A stretch of 64,000 bases of DNA from Ilyobacter_A sp963675185 (GTDB taxonomy: Bacteria > Fusobacteriota > Fusobacteriia > Fusobacteriales > Fusobacteriaceae): positions 186,001 to 250,000 of the forward strand of contig CAXXOH010000003.1 of NCBI GenBank assembly GCA_963675185.2, read 5' to 3'. Positions 33,201-41,816 of the stretch are shown one piece after another. The notes beneath the pieces were generated by a model, which did no database searches, was not told the DNA's origin, and saw only the letters and a program-made list of their open reading frames with translations. The translations under genes and the position numbers were made by a program. How positions within the stretch are numbered: position 1 is the stretch's first letter; each line of letters starts with the position of its first letter.

Positions 33201-33860
33201 ATGTTTACGCCAATACTGATCTCACTTAAAGTAGCTTTTTTTTCCACTGTATTCACCATGTTTATAGGGGTCCTGCTTGCCTGGCTTTTTACAAAATACG
33301 AATTCGTGGGGAAAGAATTCTGGGAGGGTCTTATCACCCTACCGATGGTCCTTCCTCCATCTGTAACAGGGTATGCACTACTAATGTTTATAGGGAAAAA
33401 CGGTTTACTTGGAAAATTAATATACAAACTTTTCGGTACAAGCCTTATTTTTACTTGGAAAGCTGCCTGCGTGGCCGCATTTGTCGTGTCACTGCCACTC
33501 ATGTACCAAAGTTGCAAGGCTGCATTTTCTAACATAGACATGGTTTACGAGAAGGCAGCAAAAACCCTTGGGGCCACCGAAAAGGTTATATTTTGGAAGA
33601 TAGGGGTTCCTCTAGCATTCCCTGGTATAATAAGCGGTTTGGTGCTCTCTTTTACCAGAGCCCTTGGGGAATTTGGTGCTACGTTAATGGTTGCAGGAAA
33701 TATACCAGGAAAAACCCAGACTATTCCCATAGCTATATATTTTGCGGTTGATAGCGGGGATATGAAAACTGCAAACACATTGGTGACTATAGTTGTCGTG
33801 TTTAGTTTTATAGTCGTTTACGGATTGAACATATGGAATAAAAAGAAAAAAAAGCATTGA
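33201..33860 (+). CDS. modB: Molybdate ABC transporter permease
   Basis: This is a 219-residue inner-membrane protein with about five or six hydrophobic segments and the ABC-permease EAA loop 'EKAAKTLGATEKVIFWKIGVPLAFPGIISG'. 'LPMVLPPSVTGYALL' and 'RALGEFGATLMVAGNIPGKTQTIP' are characteristic of ModB. ATG 33201 follows TTAGGTGG; the longer frame from 33189 has no better site. It lies between modA and modC with gaps of about 16 and 10 bases. Confidence 0.94.
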   Translation: MFTPILISLKVAFFSTVFTMFIGVLLAWLFTKYEFVGKEFWEGLITLPMVLPPSVTGYALLMFIGKNGLLGKLIYKLFGTSLIFTWKAACVAAFVVSLPLMYQSCKAAFSNIDMVYEKAAKTLGATEKVIFWKIGVPLAFPGIISGLVLSFTRALGEFGATLMVAGNIPGKTQTIPIAIYFAVDSGDMKTANTLVTIVVVFSFIVVYGLNIWNKKKKKH

Positions 33861-33870
33861 GGTGAGGAAA

Positions 33871-34485
33871 ATGTTGGAAGTAAAATTATATAAGGAGATG
33901 TACAATTCAAATCTGAATATCGAGTTTTCTGTGGGCAAAGAGGTGCTTGCCATACAAGGTTCATCTGGCGCTGGAAAAACAACCCTTTTAGAGTGTATTT
34001 CCGGATTAAGAGAGCCCGATTCTGGTAAAATTTCAATAAATGAAAATCTGATTTACTGCAGCGAAAACAAGATAAACACCGAAACGAGAAACAGGAATAT
34101 AGGCTACGTCTTCCAAAATTACGCGCTCTTTCCGCATATGAGCGTCAGAGAGAACATATCCTTTGGCATGAAATGCAGGGGGATAAAAAATGCTGATTAT
34201 GTAGGCTACTTGATGGAAACTCTCAGAATTAAACATCTTGAGAAAAGGTATCCTTCTCAAATTTCTGGTGGCGAGAAGCAGAGGGTGGCACTTGTAAGAG
34301 CTCTTGCCACAAAACCTGATGTTTTGCTGTTAGACGAGCCTTTTTCAGCACTGGACCAAGGTACAAAGAAAATAGTATATGACGAGTTTATCAAGTTAAA
34401 AGAGGATTTTGACATGAGTATAATACTCGTGACACACAATCCGTACGAAGCTGAAATTTTAGGTGATAAAAGATTGATAATATAA
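33871..34485 (+). CDS. modC: Molybdate ABC transporter ATPase, short form
   Basis: This 204-residue ATPase energises ModAB. It has Walker A GSSGAGKTT, Q-loop 'VFQNYALFPHMSVRENI', signature ISGGEKQRVALVRAL, Walker B LLLDEPFSALD and switch His 'LVTHNPYEAEIL'. The protein stops right after the ATPase domain and so lacks the C-terminal TOBE/MOP molybdate-sensing domain of E. coli ModC; short ModC forms are known in other bacteria. ATG 33871 follows GAGGTGAGG. The gene is followed within four bases by the original terminator, now split by the IS element. Confidence 0.93.
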   Translation: MLEVKLYKEMYNSNLNIEFSVGKEVLAIQGSSGAGKTTLLECISGLREPDSGKISINENLIYCSENKINTETRNRNIGYVFQNYALFPHMSVRENISFGMKCRGIKNADYVGYLMETLRIKHLEKRYPSQISGGEKQRVALVRALATKPDVLLLDEPFSALDQGTKKIVYDEFIKLKEDFDMSIILVTHNPYEAEILGDKRLII

Positions 34486-34488
34486 AAA

Positions 34489-34503
34489 GGTTGGCATTTA
34501 AGC
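34489..34503 (+). terminator. Left half of the mod operon terminator, split by the IS element
   Basis: GGTTGGCATTTAAGC (34489-34503) is continued beyond the IS by CCAACCTTTTTT (36059-36070). Rejoined with one copy of the duplicated target, it gives GGTTGGC-ATTTAA-GCCAACC plus six T, a typical Rho-independent terminator four bases after modC. In the present arrangement the stem is separated by about 1.5 kb and cannot act. Confidence 0.75.
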
Positions 34504-34527
34504 CATACCTATCAAGCTAAGAAATTT

Positions 34528-34570
34528 TAGGAACCTAACTTTTATATAGTTAGGTTCCTATTTTAATTTT
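34528..34570 (+). terminator. Hairpin terminator inside the left end of the IS element
   Basis: A perfect 12-bp stem, TAGGAACCTAAC (34528-34539) with GTTAGGTTCCTA (34549-34560), is followed on the plus strand by TTTTAATTTTA. It faces transcripts entering from modC and could now serve as the mod terminator. Confidence 0.7.
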
Positions 34571-34653
34571 AAAGCTAAATTTTCAAACTACAAAAAACCA
34601 CTTGCAAAAATGGCTAAAAAAGTTTATTCTATTATCAGCGGTGTTCTCGGTGA

Positions 34654-35967
34654 TTATTTGCTGGGAACTTTTTTTATTTTAGAATCAATAATTTTTTTTA
34701 ATTTTGAAGTCAAGCGCATGAAACGCTTTTTAGATTTCAAAGTTTCCATGAAATCAGTCAAAACCCCCAACGAGCTTTTTATTACTCGCCTTATACTCAT
34801 TTCTTTTGAGTATCCTCCATTGATACCCTTTGTAATCTCCATTAAAAGAAGCATTCTAATTAAAGTGGCATATATGTGAGTCTCTATTCTTTCTACTTTC
34901 AAGTCTTTTAGTTTATCTAGTTTAAAATCAGACTTAAAAATTTTAAACAGCAATTCAATTTGCCATCTCAATTTATATATTTCGATGATTTCAGAAGGAT
35001 TGAATCCCCAAAGATTAGTAATATATCCAGTAATTTCAGCAGAACTTCTTGCGTGCTTTGCGCAGTGCTCATTCCTTCTTTCTCTTTCTTCTATCTTTTG
35101 TACTTTTTTATTAGAAGTCTCTTTGTCCAATTTAGTTAGGATTACCCTAAAAGGCCTCTTGTCGTCATGGCTTCCGACTAGAAATTCATATTCTTGAGTC
35201 TCTCCTGCTTTTAGTTCTTTTCCCAACTCTCCAGCATTTGTTACCAAATACTTCGTCTTTTTTAGTAGTTTTCCCTTTGGTGAGTACTGAGGATTAGGGT
35301 TTAAAGCAAATAACCTTGTTCCGGCTTTCAAACGAGAAACAAAAGAGCTGTTTCTGCTTTCAATCTCATTGAAGTCATCAAATTTAAAGTACCCTAAATC
35401 TTTTAAAACTAAGGAATCTGTAACTAATTTATCGTAGACATATTTAGAAAAATTTTGCTCATTTTTAGTTCCCGTAGATAAAACAGTGTTCTTAAAAGAA
35501 TAATCTAATAATTCAAGGAGAAGATTTATTTTTAAAACAGCAGGATTAGATTTGTTTGCACCTTTATACTTATTTTTTAATTTATTTGGCAATTTTATTT
35601 CAGTAGAGTCCATTAAAAAGATATTGCTGAAGCCATAATTTTTAAAGGCTTTAGACTTATTGGATATTTGTGTTTTACAAAGAGATAAGAAAATATTTTT
35701 AAGAAATTCTACAGAAGCCTCGCTAAACCTCTGATCAAGCGCTTGAGGAGAAATATTAATATTCTGCTTTAATAGAAGTTCAGCGCTTAATTCTTCCAAG
35801 GATGAAGTGCATAAATTATTGGAGCTGAAACAAGTTAAAGATATGAAGTTAAGAGGAGAAATTTTGCCGCTATTCCTAATTTTGAATTTAGAATACCTGG
35901 CAATTTGTTCAATATTTTTTTCCGAAAAGTAATTTAAAAATTTTGTTCTGATTTGTCTGTTTCCCAA
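34654..35967 (-). CDS. IS231-type DDE transposase
   Basis: This is a transposase of about 437 residues. It has the first catalytic Asp in 'IFLMDSTEIKLP', the second region near 'FLVGSHDDKRPFRVIL', and the IS4 signature Y-(2)-R-(3)-E-(6)-K as 'YKLRWQIELLFKIFK'. The N-terminal part ('LTCFSSNNLCTSSLEELSAELL', 'ISPQALDQRFSEASVEFLK') is that of the IS231 group. The most likely start is TTG at 35967, placed after GGAGG with normal spacing; a longer frame begins at 35985 within the hairpin that covers this ribosome site. The frame is intact, so the element may be active. Confidence 0.88.
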   Translation of the reverse strand: MGNRQIRTKFLNYFSEKNIEQIARYSKFKIRNSGKISPLNFISLTCFSSNNLCTSSLEELSAELLLKQNINISPQALDQRFSEASVEFLKNIFLSLCKTQISNKSKAFKNYGFSNIFLMDSTEIKLPNKLKNKYKGANKSNPAVLKINLLLELLDYSFKNTVLSTGTKNEQNFSKYVYDKLVTDSLVLKDLGYFKFDDFNEIESRNSSFVSRLKAGTRLFALNPNPQYSPKGKLLKKTKYLVTNAGELGKELKAGETQEYEFLVGSHDDKRPFRVILTKLDKETSNKKVQKIEERERRNEHCAKHARSSAEITGYITNLWGFNPSEIIEIYKLRWQIELLFKIFKSDFKLDKLKDLKVERIETHIYATLIRMLLLMEITKGINGGYSKEMSIRRVIKSSLGVLTDFMETLKSKKRFMRLTSKLKKIIDSKIKKVPSK

Positions 35968-35971
35968 AAGA

Positions 35972-36006
35972 AAAACCTCCTTCAAGTAGTCCTTGAAGAA
36001 GGTTTT
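35972..36006 (-). promoter_or_regulatory. Hairpin covering the transposase ribosome site
   Basis: A 15-bp inverted repeat with one mismatch (35972-35986 with 35992-36006, loop of five) includes the GGAGG used by the transposase. Such structures in IS4-superfamily elements keep transcripts entering from outside from being translated. Confidence 0.7.
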
Positions 36007-36093
36007 AGCACAAATTCTATTAAATTCAAAGCTTAGCTTGATAGGTATGGCATTTAAGCCAACCTTTTTTGTTTATTCTAACAGTTTTTGCAG

Positions 36094-36254
36094 CTAAATA
36101 AAGGGCTCGTCATCCATAGAACTAGTAGGCTCTAGCTGGAAGCCGTACTCGTTTGCTGGATTTCCCCCAAAACTTACCCTGTAAAAAGAGTGAACAGACC
36201 CAAAGCAAAAAACAAAATAACTATTTTACACATATCTTTTATGCTCTTTATCAT
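36094..36254 (-). pseudogene. Possible small membrane peptide with a frameshift
   Basis: ATG 36254 opens 'MIKSIKDMCKIVILFFALGLFTLFTG', a single hydrophobic helix. After a stop, a neighbouring frame continues 'SFGGNPANEYGFQLEPTSSM' and ends DDEPFI at 36094. One base change in length would join them to about 53 residues. No family is recognised. The remaining part of the gap 36067-36521 is AT-rich with nothing else seen. Confidence 0.3.
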
Positions 36255-36521
36255 TACCTACCGTCCTCACATATTTAAATTTAGCTATACCGCCATCACG
36301 CGTGCACAGGTAAAACAATATTATATTTTGATTATTTTGTCAACTCATTTAGTGTAAATACAAAACATTTTTTGAACTTTTATGACTGCGTGCTTTTTTT
36401 GTAACAGTTTATGGCCAACGCTCACTACTATTGAGAATCTTTGCATTGAAGATTACATGTAAAAATGATAAACTTATTATAGCAATAGCTTGCTTATATT
36501 TTTGAGAAAAAGGAGGCCTTA

Positions 36522-37953
36522 ATGAAAAAATATAAGATGTTTATTGATGGGGAGTGGGTAGCGGCATCCACTGGAAGTACTTTTTTAGTAAGAAACCCTG
36601 CCACTAGCGAGATTTTGGGTTCAGTGCCAAACGTGTGTAATGCCGATACACAAAATTCTATTGAAGCTGCCGACAAAGCCTTTAAACTGTGGTCAAAGTC
36701 CACAGCTAACGTCCGTTCCGAGCTGTTAAAAAAATGGTTTGAGCTTATAGTTTCCGAGAAAAAAGAGATAGCTAAAATAATGACGTCTGAGCAGGGAAAA
36801 CCGCTTCAAGAGGCTGAGGCCGAGGTGATGTATGCCGCGAGTTTTGTGGAGTGAAGCCAAAAGGGTTTATGATGAAACTATCCCAGCTTGGAAAACAGAT
36901 AAAAGAATACTAGTCACAAAACAGCCCGTGGGAGTAGTCGGGGCCATAACTCCCTGGAATTTCCCAGCGGCAATGATCGCCAGAAAGCTTGCCCCTGCTT
37001 TGGCTTCTGGTTGTACTGTTGTCGCTAAACCGTCTCCACAGACTCCACTTACAGCTATAAAGCTGTTTGAACTACTGGAAAAAGCCGGTTTTCCAAAGGG
37101 TGTAGCAAATCTGTTAACAGGAAATGCCGAGGAAATAGGGGCTGCTCTTATGGAAGACAAACGGGTTAGGAAAATAACCTTTACCGGTTCTACCGGCGTA
37201 GGTAAAAAACTAATGGCTCAAGCTTCTAATAGCGTCAAACGTCTGTCGCTTGAATTAGGAGGTCATGCGCCGTTTATTGTATTCGATGACGCTGACCTAG
37301 ACAAGGCCGTAGAGGGAGCCATGGTATCTAAATTCAGAAACTGCGGTCAGACCTGCATAGCTTCAAACCGTTTTTATGTACACGAAAAAATCTTTAATAC
37401 CTTCATAGGAAAGTTGAAATCAATGTTGGCTGGATTAAAGGTTGGTAACGGCACTGAAGAAGAGGTCGATCTAGGACCAGTTATAGACAAAAAAAGTTAT
37501 GAAAAGATAAGCAGGCATATAGAAGATGCAGTGTCAAGAGGTGGGGAGGTTCTTTTTGGTGGAAACGGGTTTCACAGTGCAGAAGTAGAAGATGCCGGAT
37601 ATTTTTTCCACCCTACTATACTCTCTAATCTTACAGAAGATATGCTAATAATGAATGAAGAAACCTTTGGCCCTATCATTCCTGTGATCTCCTTCAAAAC
37701 CGAAGAAGAGATAACAAAAGCGGCAAATAACACAAATTACGGTTTGGCGGCCTCTGTGTACACCGAATCTCTTTCTAGGGGAATAAAGATGTCCGAAGCC
37801 TTGGAATATGGTATTGTTGGACTAAATGACGGAGCGCCGTCAACTGCCCAGACTCCATTTGGAGGTTTTAAAGATAGTGGACTCGGCCGTGAGGGCGGCC
37901 ACTATGGAATAGAAGCCTTTTTAGAAGTAAAATATGTATCAATAGATTTATAA
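36522..37953 (+). pseudogene. gabD: NAD(P)-dependent aldehyde dehydrogenase (succinate-semialdehyde type), frameshifted
   Basis: ATG 36522 (after AAAAGGAGG) begins a GabD-like protein, 'FIDGEWVAASTGSTFLVRNP', which runs to 'MYAASFVE' and stops at 36852. The rest is in another frame: 'SEAKRVYDETIPAW', the nucleotide-binding 'GAITPWNFPAAM', 'FTGSTGVGK', the catalytic Glu in 'LELGGHAPFI' and the catalytic Cys in 'NCGQTCIASNRFYV', ending at 37953. Family comparison suggests about ten bases are missing near 36850, removing part of the W-x-A-E-E-A segment. The second part could start at ATG 36832 but lacks a ribosome site and the N-terminal half of the NAD domain, so no active enzyme is expected. 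Confidence 0.85.
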
Positions 37954-37980
37954 ATCTGCTTTAAATATATGGCTTAAAAT

Positions 37981-38016
37981 AAAAGAGCATTCGGGAATTT
38001 ATCCGAATGCTCTTTT
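37981..38016. terminator. Two-way terminator between convergent genes
   Basis: AAAAGAGCATTCGG (37981-37994) pairs with CCGAATGCTCTTTT (38003-38016). T runs follow on both strands, so it can end the aldehyde dehydrogenase transcript and that of the binding-protein gene. Confidence 0.88.
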
Positions 38017-38036
38017 ATTTTTTAAAAAACTTGATT

Positions 38037-38981
38037 TTAAAGGATCTTTTTGTAATTTTCAATTGTAAGCAGTTCAGGTCCGATGAGGGTTTCAACATCT
38101 ATCTTTTTCTTTTCCATAAGATTTAAAACCACTTTTACTGCCATTTCACCTTGGGCTGTCCCATTTTGAAATACCGTAGCCTCTAAATTACCATTTCGAA
38201 GTTCTTGTATTCCATAATTAGTTCCATCCACTCCAAATACATATACCTTATTCAAAATCCCTTTTTCCTCCAAAGCCCTTATGGCCCCTATGGCCATCTC
38301 ATCATTGTTTGCAAGGATTGCGTCTAGTTCTAGTCCCGAGTCTATCCAATTTTCAACTACATATTTTGCCATTTCCCTGTTAAACTGTGCTGTCTGCTTT
38401 TTCACCATTTTTATATCAGGATATTTAGCGAGTACCTCTTCTATACCCTCCATCCTTTCTATAGCTGCATGGTGATTCAAACTCCCCACGAGTATTCCTA
38501 TATTTCCCTTGCCATTTAGCTTCTCTGCGGCATACTCCATCTGAATTCTACCTTCTTCATCCTCCTGGGGTCCAACATAGTAAACCCCATCAGGAATCTT
38601 CTCCGGCTTGATATTAAGGTACACGAGCTTCATCTTAGCATCCAAACACATATTAGATAACGGGCCTGACTCTTCACTATTTACCGGGATTACTATTACA
38701 GCATCCATTTTTTTATCTATGAAATCCTTCACCTGTGTTATCTGTTTTTTTATGTCTCTTTCTGCATCTACAAATGTGAGTTCTATCTTATATTCAGAAA
38801 GTTCAGCTGCTTCTCTTATCCCTTTTATGACGGAGTGGTGGAACTCGTCTTCATAAGTAGCAATTGAAACCCCTATCCTTATAATGCTATCTTTTTTTAC
38901 CTTGTTAAAACCACAAGCAGAAAATATGAAGACAATTATTAATAAAAAAACAGGCTTGCACTTCGAAATAATCATTGCCAT
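38037..38981 (-). CDS. Sugar-binding lipoprotein (periplasmic-binding-protein type I)
   Basis: This is a 314-residue lipoprotein with signal peptide and lipobox IFSAC (Cys23). The fold is that of ribose/galactose-binding proteins: 'IIRIGVSIATYEDEFHHSVIKGIREAAEL', 'KKMDAVIVIPVNSEESGPL', 'GNIGILVGSLNHHAAIERMEGIEEVL' and 'LDAILANNDEMAIGAIRALEEKG'. No ABC permease or ATPase gene is adjacent, so it is an orphan; it may serve a distant transporter or act as a sensor partner. The sugar cannot be told. It has its own terminator downstream. Confidence 0.85.
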   Translation of the reverse strand: MAMIISKCKPVFLLIIVFIFSACGFNKVKKDSIIRIGVSIATYEDEFHHSVIKGIREAAELSEYKIELTFVDAERDIKKQITQVKDFIDKKMDAVIVIPVNSEESGPLSNMCLDAKMKLVYLNIKPEKIPDGVYYVGPQEDEEGRIQMEYAAEKLNGKGNIGILVGSLNHHAAIERMEGIEEVLAKYPDIKMVKKQTAQFNREMAKYVVENWIDSGLELDAILANNDEMAIGAIRALEEKGILNKVYVFGVDGTNYGIQELRNGNLEATVFQNGTAQGEMAVKVVLNLMEKKKIDVETLIGPELLTIENYKKIL

Positions 38982-39036
38982 CTAATACCTTTCTTAAATA
39001 AATTTAAATATAAGTATCTGCTACGCTGTATAACAT

Positions 39037-39834
39037 TTAGCTACCTAGTATTTCTTCTAATCTCTTTAGAGATTTAAGAGCATTTTCACGAGGTCTAACC
39101 TCTATTATGTATGAAACCCCTTCTTTTCCCATAAGATTGAAATGTTTTTTAAAGTCAACGTCGCCTTCTCCTATTATCTGGTGGTCGCTTTTCCCATTGT
39201 TGTCGTGGACATGGCAGGTCTTGATCCTGTCCAAATGCTTCTCAAAAAATTGTACCTCATTGTACTCATTTTTATAGGAATGACCTATATCCCATGTAAG
39301 AAACAGGTTTTTGTTTTCTTCTAGCACCTCTTCAAGGGTATCCTGCACAAGCCTCTCAGGAAACCTGCCAGAGTTTTCTATGCAAAGCATTGTCTTTCCC
39401 GCTGAATAATCTGCCAGCTCGTTTAAAGAGCTTTTCAAAATATCCTTGTATTCGTCATAATATATTTCGTCTAGGTAAGACTTTCTGTCAGTTAGTGTAA
39501 AGCAAACAGCAGGTCCTACGTGCATAGTGACACGGCTGGCACCTATGTCGCCGGCAAAGTCGAGTACCTCTTTAAACCTCTCCATAGTGGCCTTTCTTAT
39601 GCTTTTTTGCAGTTGAAGAAGGGTAAGGTCTTCTGGGGCGTGCAGTGTGATGTCCACACCTAGTTCAAGTTTATGCTTTGCAACCTCTTCCCTCTGCTCC
39701 GGTGTGAAATTTTCAGGAAAAAATATTGGCATATTAACATTTAACTCCACAGATGAAAAACCATTTTCGCTGGCATATTTTATGGCATCAAAGATATCTT
39801 TTTCACCTGCAGAAGCTGCGTATCCAAATTGCAT
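39037..39834 (-). CDS. Sugar phosphate isomerase/epimerase (xylose isomerase-like TIM barrel)
   Basis: This 265-residue cytosolic protein of the AP-endonuclease-2/xylose isomerase-like superfamily shows the barrel strand and metal-ligand pattern: 'GFSSVELNVNMP', 'VDITLHAPEDLTL', 'RVTMHVGP', 'MLCIENSG' (Glu), 'FLTWDIGHSY' (Asp and His), 'KTCHVHDNNGKSDHQIIGEGDVDF' (His-x-His) and 'YIIEVRP' (Glu). It likely binds a divalent metal and isomerises a sugar or sugar phosphate, though endonuclease-type members share the fold. ATG 39834 follows GAAAGAGGTGG. No sugar pathway genes adjoin it except the binding protein downstream. Confidence 0.75.
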   Translation of the reverse strand: MQFGYAASAGEKDIFDAIKYASENGFSSVELNVNMPIFFPENFTPEQREEVAKHKLELGVDITLHAPEDLTLLQLQKSIRKATMERFKEVLDFAGDIGASRVTMHVGPAVCFTLTDRKSYLDEIYYDEYKDILKSSLNELADYSAGKTMLCIENSGRFPERLVQDTLEEVLEENKNLFLTWDIGHSYKNEYNEVQFFEKHLDRIKTCHVHDNNGKSDHQIIGEGDVDFKKHFNLMGKEGVSYIIEVRPRENALKSLKRLEEILGS

Positions 39835-39857
39835 AAATCCACCTCTTTCTAAAATAA

Positions 39858-39879
39858 TGGAAGCCCGTTAGGACTTCCA
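39858..39879 (-). terminator. Probable serA terminator
   Basis: TGGAAGCCC (39858-39866) and GGACTTCCA (39871-39879) form a 9-bp stem with one mismatch and a 4-base loop, followed on the minus strand by TTATTTT. Confidence 0.55.
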
Positions 39880-39894
39880 CGACTTTTACATTTA

Positions 39895-41487
39895 TTAAAG
39901 AACTACACTCTTAGCAGAAATTATACTGTCTTTTTCTTTAAACTTAGCAAGAGTTTCTTTAGTTACTTCACTATCTATTGTAAGTATCATAATAGCGTTT
40001 TCACCTTTTATTTTTCTACCAACATGCATTGTAGCCACATTGATAGCTTCTTCTCCAACAAGAGTTCCAACTTGACCTATTACTCCAGGAACATCTTTAT
40101 TTTTGATGAAAAGCATATACTCGCTAGGCGTAACATCTATCTCAAAACCTTCTAGTTCGATTAGTTTTCCTTGACCATTTGAAGCTATTGTACCTGATAT
40201 GGTAAATACTTCATTTTTGTTGTTAGTTACCTTTACACCCACGTAGTTTGAGTAGTTGTTGTAGTTTTCATCAAACTTTTTCTCTTTAACAGAGATACCA
40301 GCTTGATCAGCCATAACCATGGCATTTACATAGTTGATTCCTTCTTTTAAAACTGGCTCTAAAAGGCCCTTTGTAAACGCTATGTTTACCATATTTGTAT
40401 CGTTAGAAGATACATCTCCCCAGTAGCTTATCTCCACAAATTTAACAGGTTCTTTATGAAGTTGGTAATAAACTTTACCTAGGTTCTCCATAAGCTCTAT
40501 GTAAGGTTTCATCTCTTTTAGTTCTTCCCTTTCCATAGCAGGAAGGTTTACAGCATTAGGTACAATTTCACCTTTTAATGCGTTTATAACTTGCTGTGCT
40601 ATTGCTATACCAACATTTTTCTGAGCATCAGCAGTGTTTGCGCCGATATGAGGTGTTGCTATGAAGTTATCAAACTCATATAGCGGACTCTCGTGTCTAG
40701 GTTCTACAGCATGTACGTCTATTCCCGCTGCCCTTACCTTTCCACTTTTTAGACCGTGGTAAAGCGCTTCTTCATCTACGATTTTACCCCTTGCAACGTT
40801 TACTATTATAACGTTATCTTTCATTAGTTCGATTTCTTTGTAGCTTATCATTCCTATTGTCTCTTCAGTTCTAGGTGTGTGAACTGTTATTATATCCGAT
40901 CTTTTAACTAATTCTTCTAGTTCTTCGATTTTTTCTACACCGAATCTTTTGAATCTTTCATCAGATATATATGGATCGTATGCGATTACATTCATTCCGA
41001 ACGCTTTCATTCTTGTAGCCATAAGTGAACCTATTCTACCAAGTCCAATTATACCTAAAGTTTTATTGTATAGTTCAACTCCTTCTAGAGAGTTTCTGCT
41101 CCAGTTTCCTGCTTTCATGTCTTTGTCAGCATAAGATACATCTCTTGCACAAGCAAGCATAAGAGCAATTCCTAGTTCACAAGCCGAGATTGTGTTACTG
41201 TGTGGAGTATTTGCAGCGATTACACCCCTTTTTGTAGCCTCGTGGATGTCTATATTGTCAGTTCCGTTTCCAGCACGTCCAACTATTTTTAGATTTTTCC
41301 CCTTGTCTAACAACTCGCCGTCAACCATTGTAGCACTTCTGACAAGCAGAGCATCATATTGATCAATTATCTCTAAAAGCTCCCCACGGCTTATCCCGAT
41401 ACGTACATCAACGTCTAGCTCTTGTTTTAAAAGCTCAATTCCTGCATCATCCATTTTCTCAGCAACTATTGCCTTGAACTTCCCCAT
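39895..41487 (-). CDS. serA: D-3-phosphoglycerate dehydrogenase
   Basis: This 530-residue enzyme catalyses the first step of serine synthesis. The substrate domain has 'DALLVRSATMVDGELL' and 'GRAGNGTDNIDI'. The NAD domain has 'LGIIGLGRIGSLMATRMKAFG', the catalytic Arg in 'VNVARGKIVDEEAL', and 'ATPHIGANTADAQKNVG' with the catalytic His. The long C-terminal part (from about 320) carries the ASB domain and an ACT domain ('MLFIKNKDVPGVIGQVGTLVGEEAINVATMHVGR'), the long-form type that can be inhibited by serine. ATG 41487 follows TTTGGAGGTG. It is a single-gene unit. Confidence 0.95.
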   Translation of the reverse strand: MGKFKAIVAEKMDDAGIELLKQELDVDVRIGISRGELLEIIDQYDALLVRSATMVDGELLDKGKNLKIVGRAGNGTDNIDIHEATKRGVIAANTPHSNTISACELGIALMLACARDVSYADKDMKAGNWSRNSLEGVELYNKTLGIIGLGRIGSLMATRMKAFGMNVIAYDPYISDERFKRFGVEKIEELEELVKRSDIITVHTPRTEETIGMISYKEIELMKDNVIIVNVARGKIVDEEALYHGLKSGKVRAAGIDVHAVEPRHESPLYEFDNFIATPHIGANTADAQKNVGIAIAQQVINALKGEIVPNAVNLPAMEREELKEMKPYIELMENLGKVYYQLHKEPVKFVEISYWGDVSSNDTNMVNIAFTKGLLEPVLKEGINYVNAMVMADQAGISVKEKKFDENYNNYSNYVGVKVTNNKNEVFTISGTIASNGQGKLIELEGFEIDVTPSEYMLFIKNKDVPGVIGQVGTLVGEEAINVATMHVGRKIKGENAIMILTIDSEVTKETLAKFKEKDSIISAKSVVL

Positions 41488-41620
41488 TAATTAAAGCACC
41501 TCCAAATTTCATTTACCATTGCTTATATAATTTATAATACTTTTCAAATATTTAGTTATATTAGCACAAACACATTAAAATCAAATTAAAATAAGACCAG
41601 TATAACATTACAAGTTAATT

Positions 41621-41780
41621 AATAATCCCTTATCTCGAGTTACTCTTCCTCCTCAGCTGGCTCAGGCTAGCCATTTCCGAAATAACTGACACTTTCCGTG
41701 CCAGCCTGTACCGTATGCGAAACCATAAAATTCTGGAAAGGTTCCTCATGAATCGTTTATGATTTTACCTGGTGTTACCT
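41621..41780. other. GC-richer unexplained stretch upstream of serA
   Basis: In the 329-base gap before serA this part has a clearly different composition. On the minus strand it can fold into a three-way arrangement closed by CAGGCT/AGCCTG with two small GGAA-capped hairpins. It can also be read as 'MVSHTVQAGTESVSYFGNG' followed by a stop and 'PEPAEEEE'. It is either a structured leader of serA or a scrap of an old gene. It does not match the T-box, SAM or cobalamin patterns I know. Confidence 0.3.
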
Positions 41781-41816
41781 TAAATATACATGCCAGTTTT
41801 CCTTATAACGAGCTCT

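Larger units (their letters stand above)
34504..36049 (-). mobile_element. IS231-like insertion sequence (IS4 superfamily), apparently intact
   Basis: The element is 1546 bp with perfect 18-bp terminal inverted repeats (CATACCTATCAAGCTAAG at 34504-34521 and its inverse at 36032-36049). The ends resemble those I remember for IS231. A direct repeat GCATTTAAGC flanks it (34494-34503 and 36050-36059); because the ends and target share bases, the duplication can be read as 8 to 12 bp. It contains a single transposase gene on the minus strand. The intact repeats and full reading frame suggest a recent insertion. Confidence 0.9.

Noticed and set aside
36832..36856. Programmed frameshift joining the two parts of the aldehyde dehydrogenase
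   Set aside because: There is no slippery run, and about ten bases of conserved sequence appear to be missing, so a deletion explains it better.
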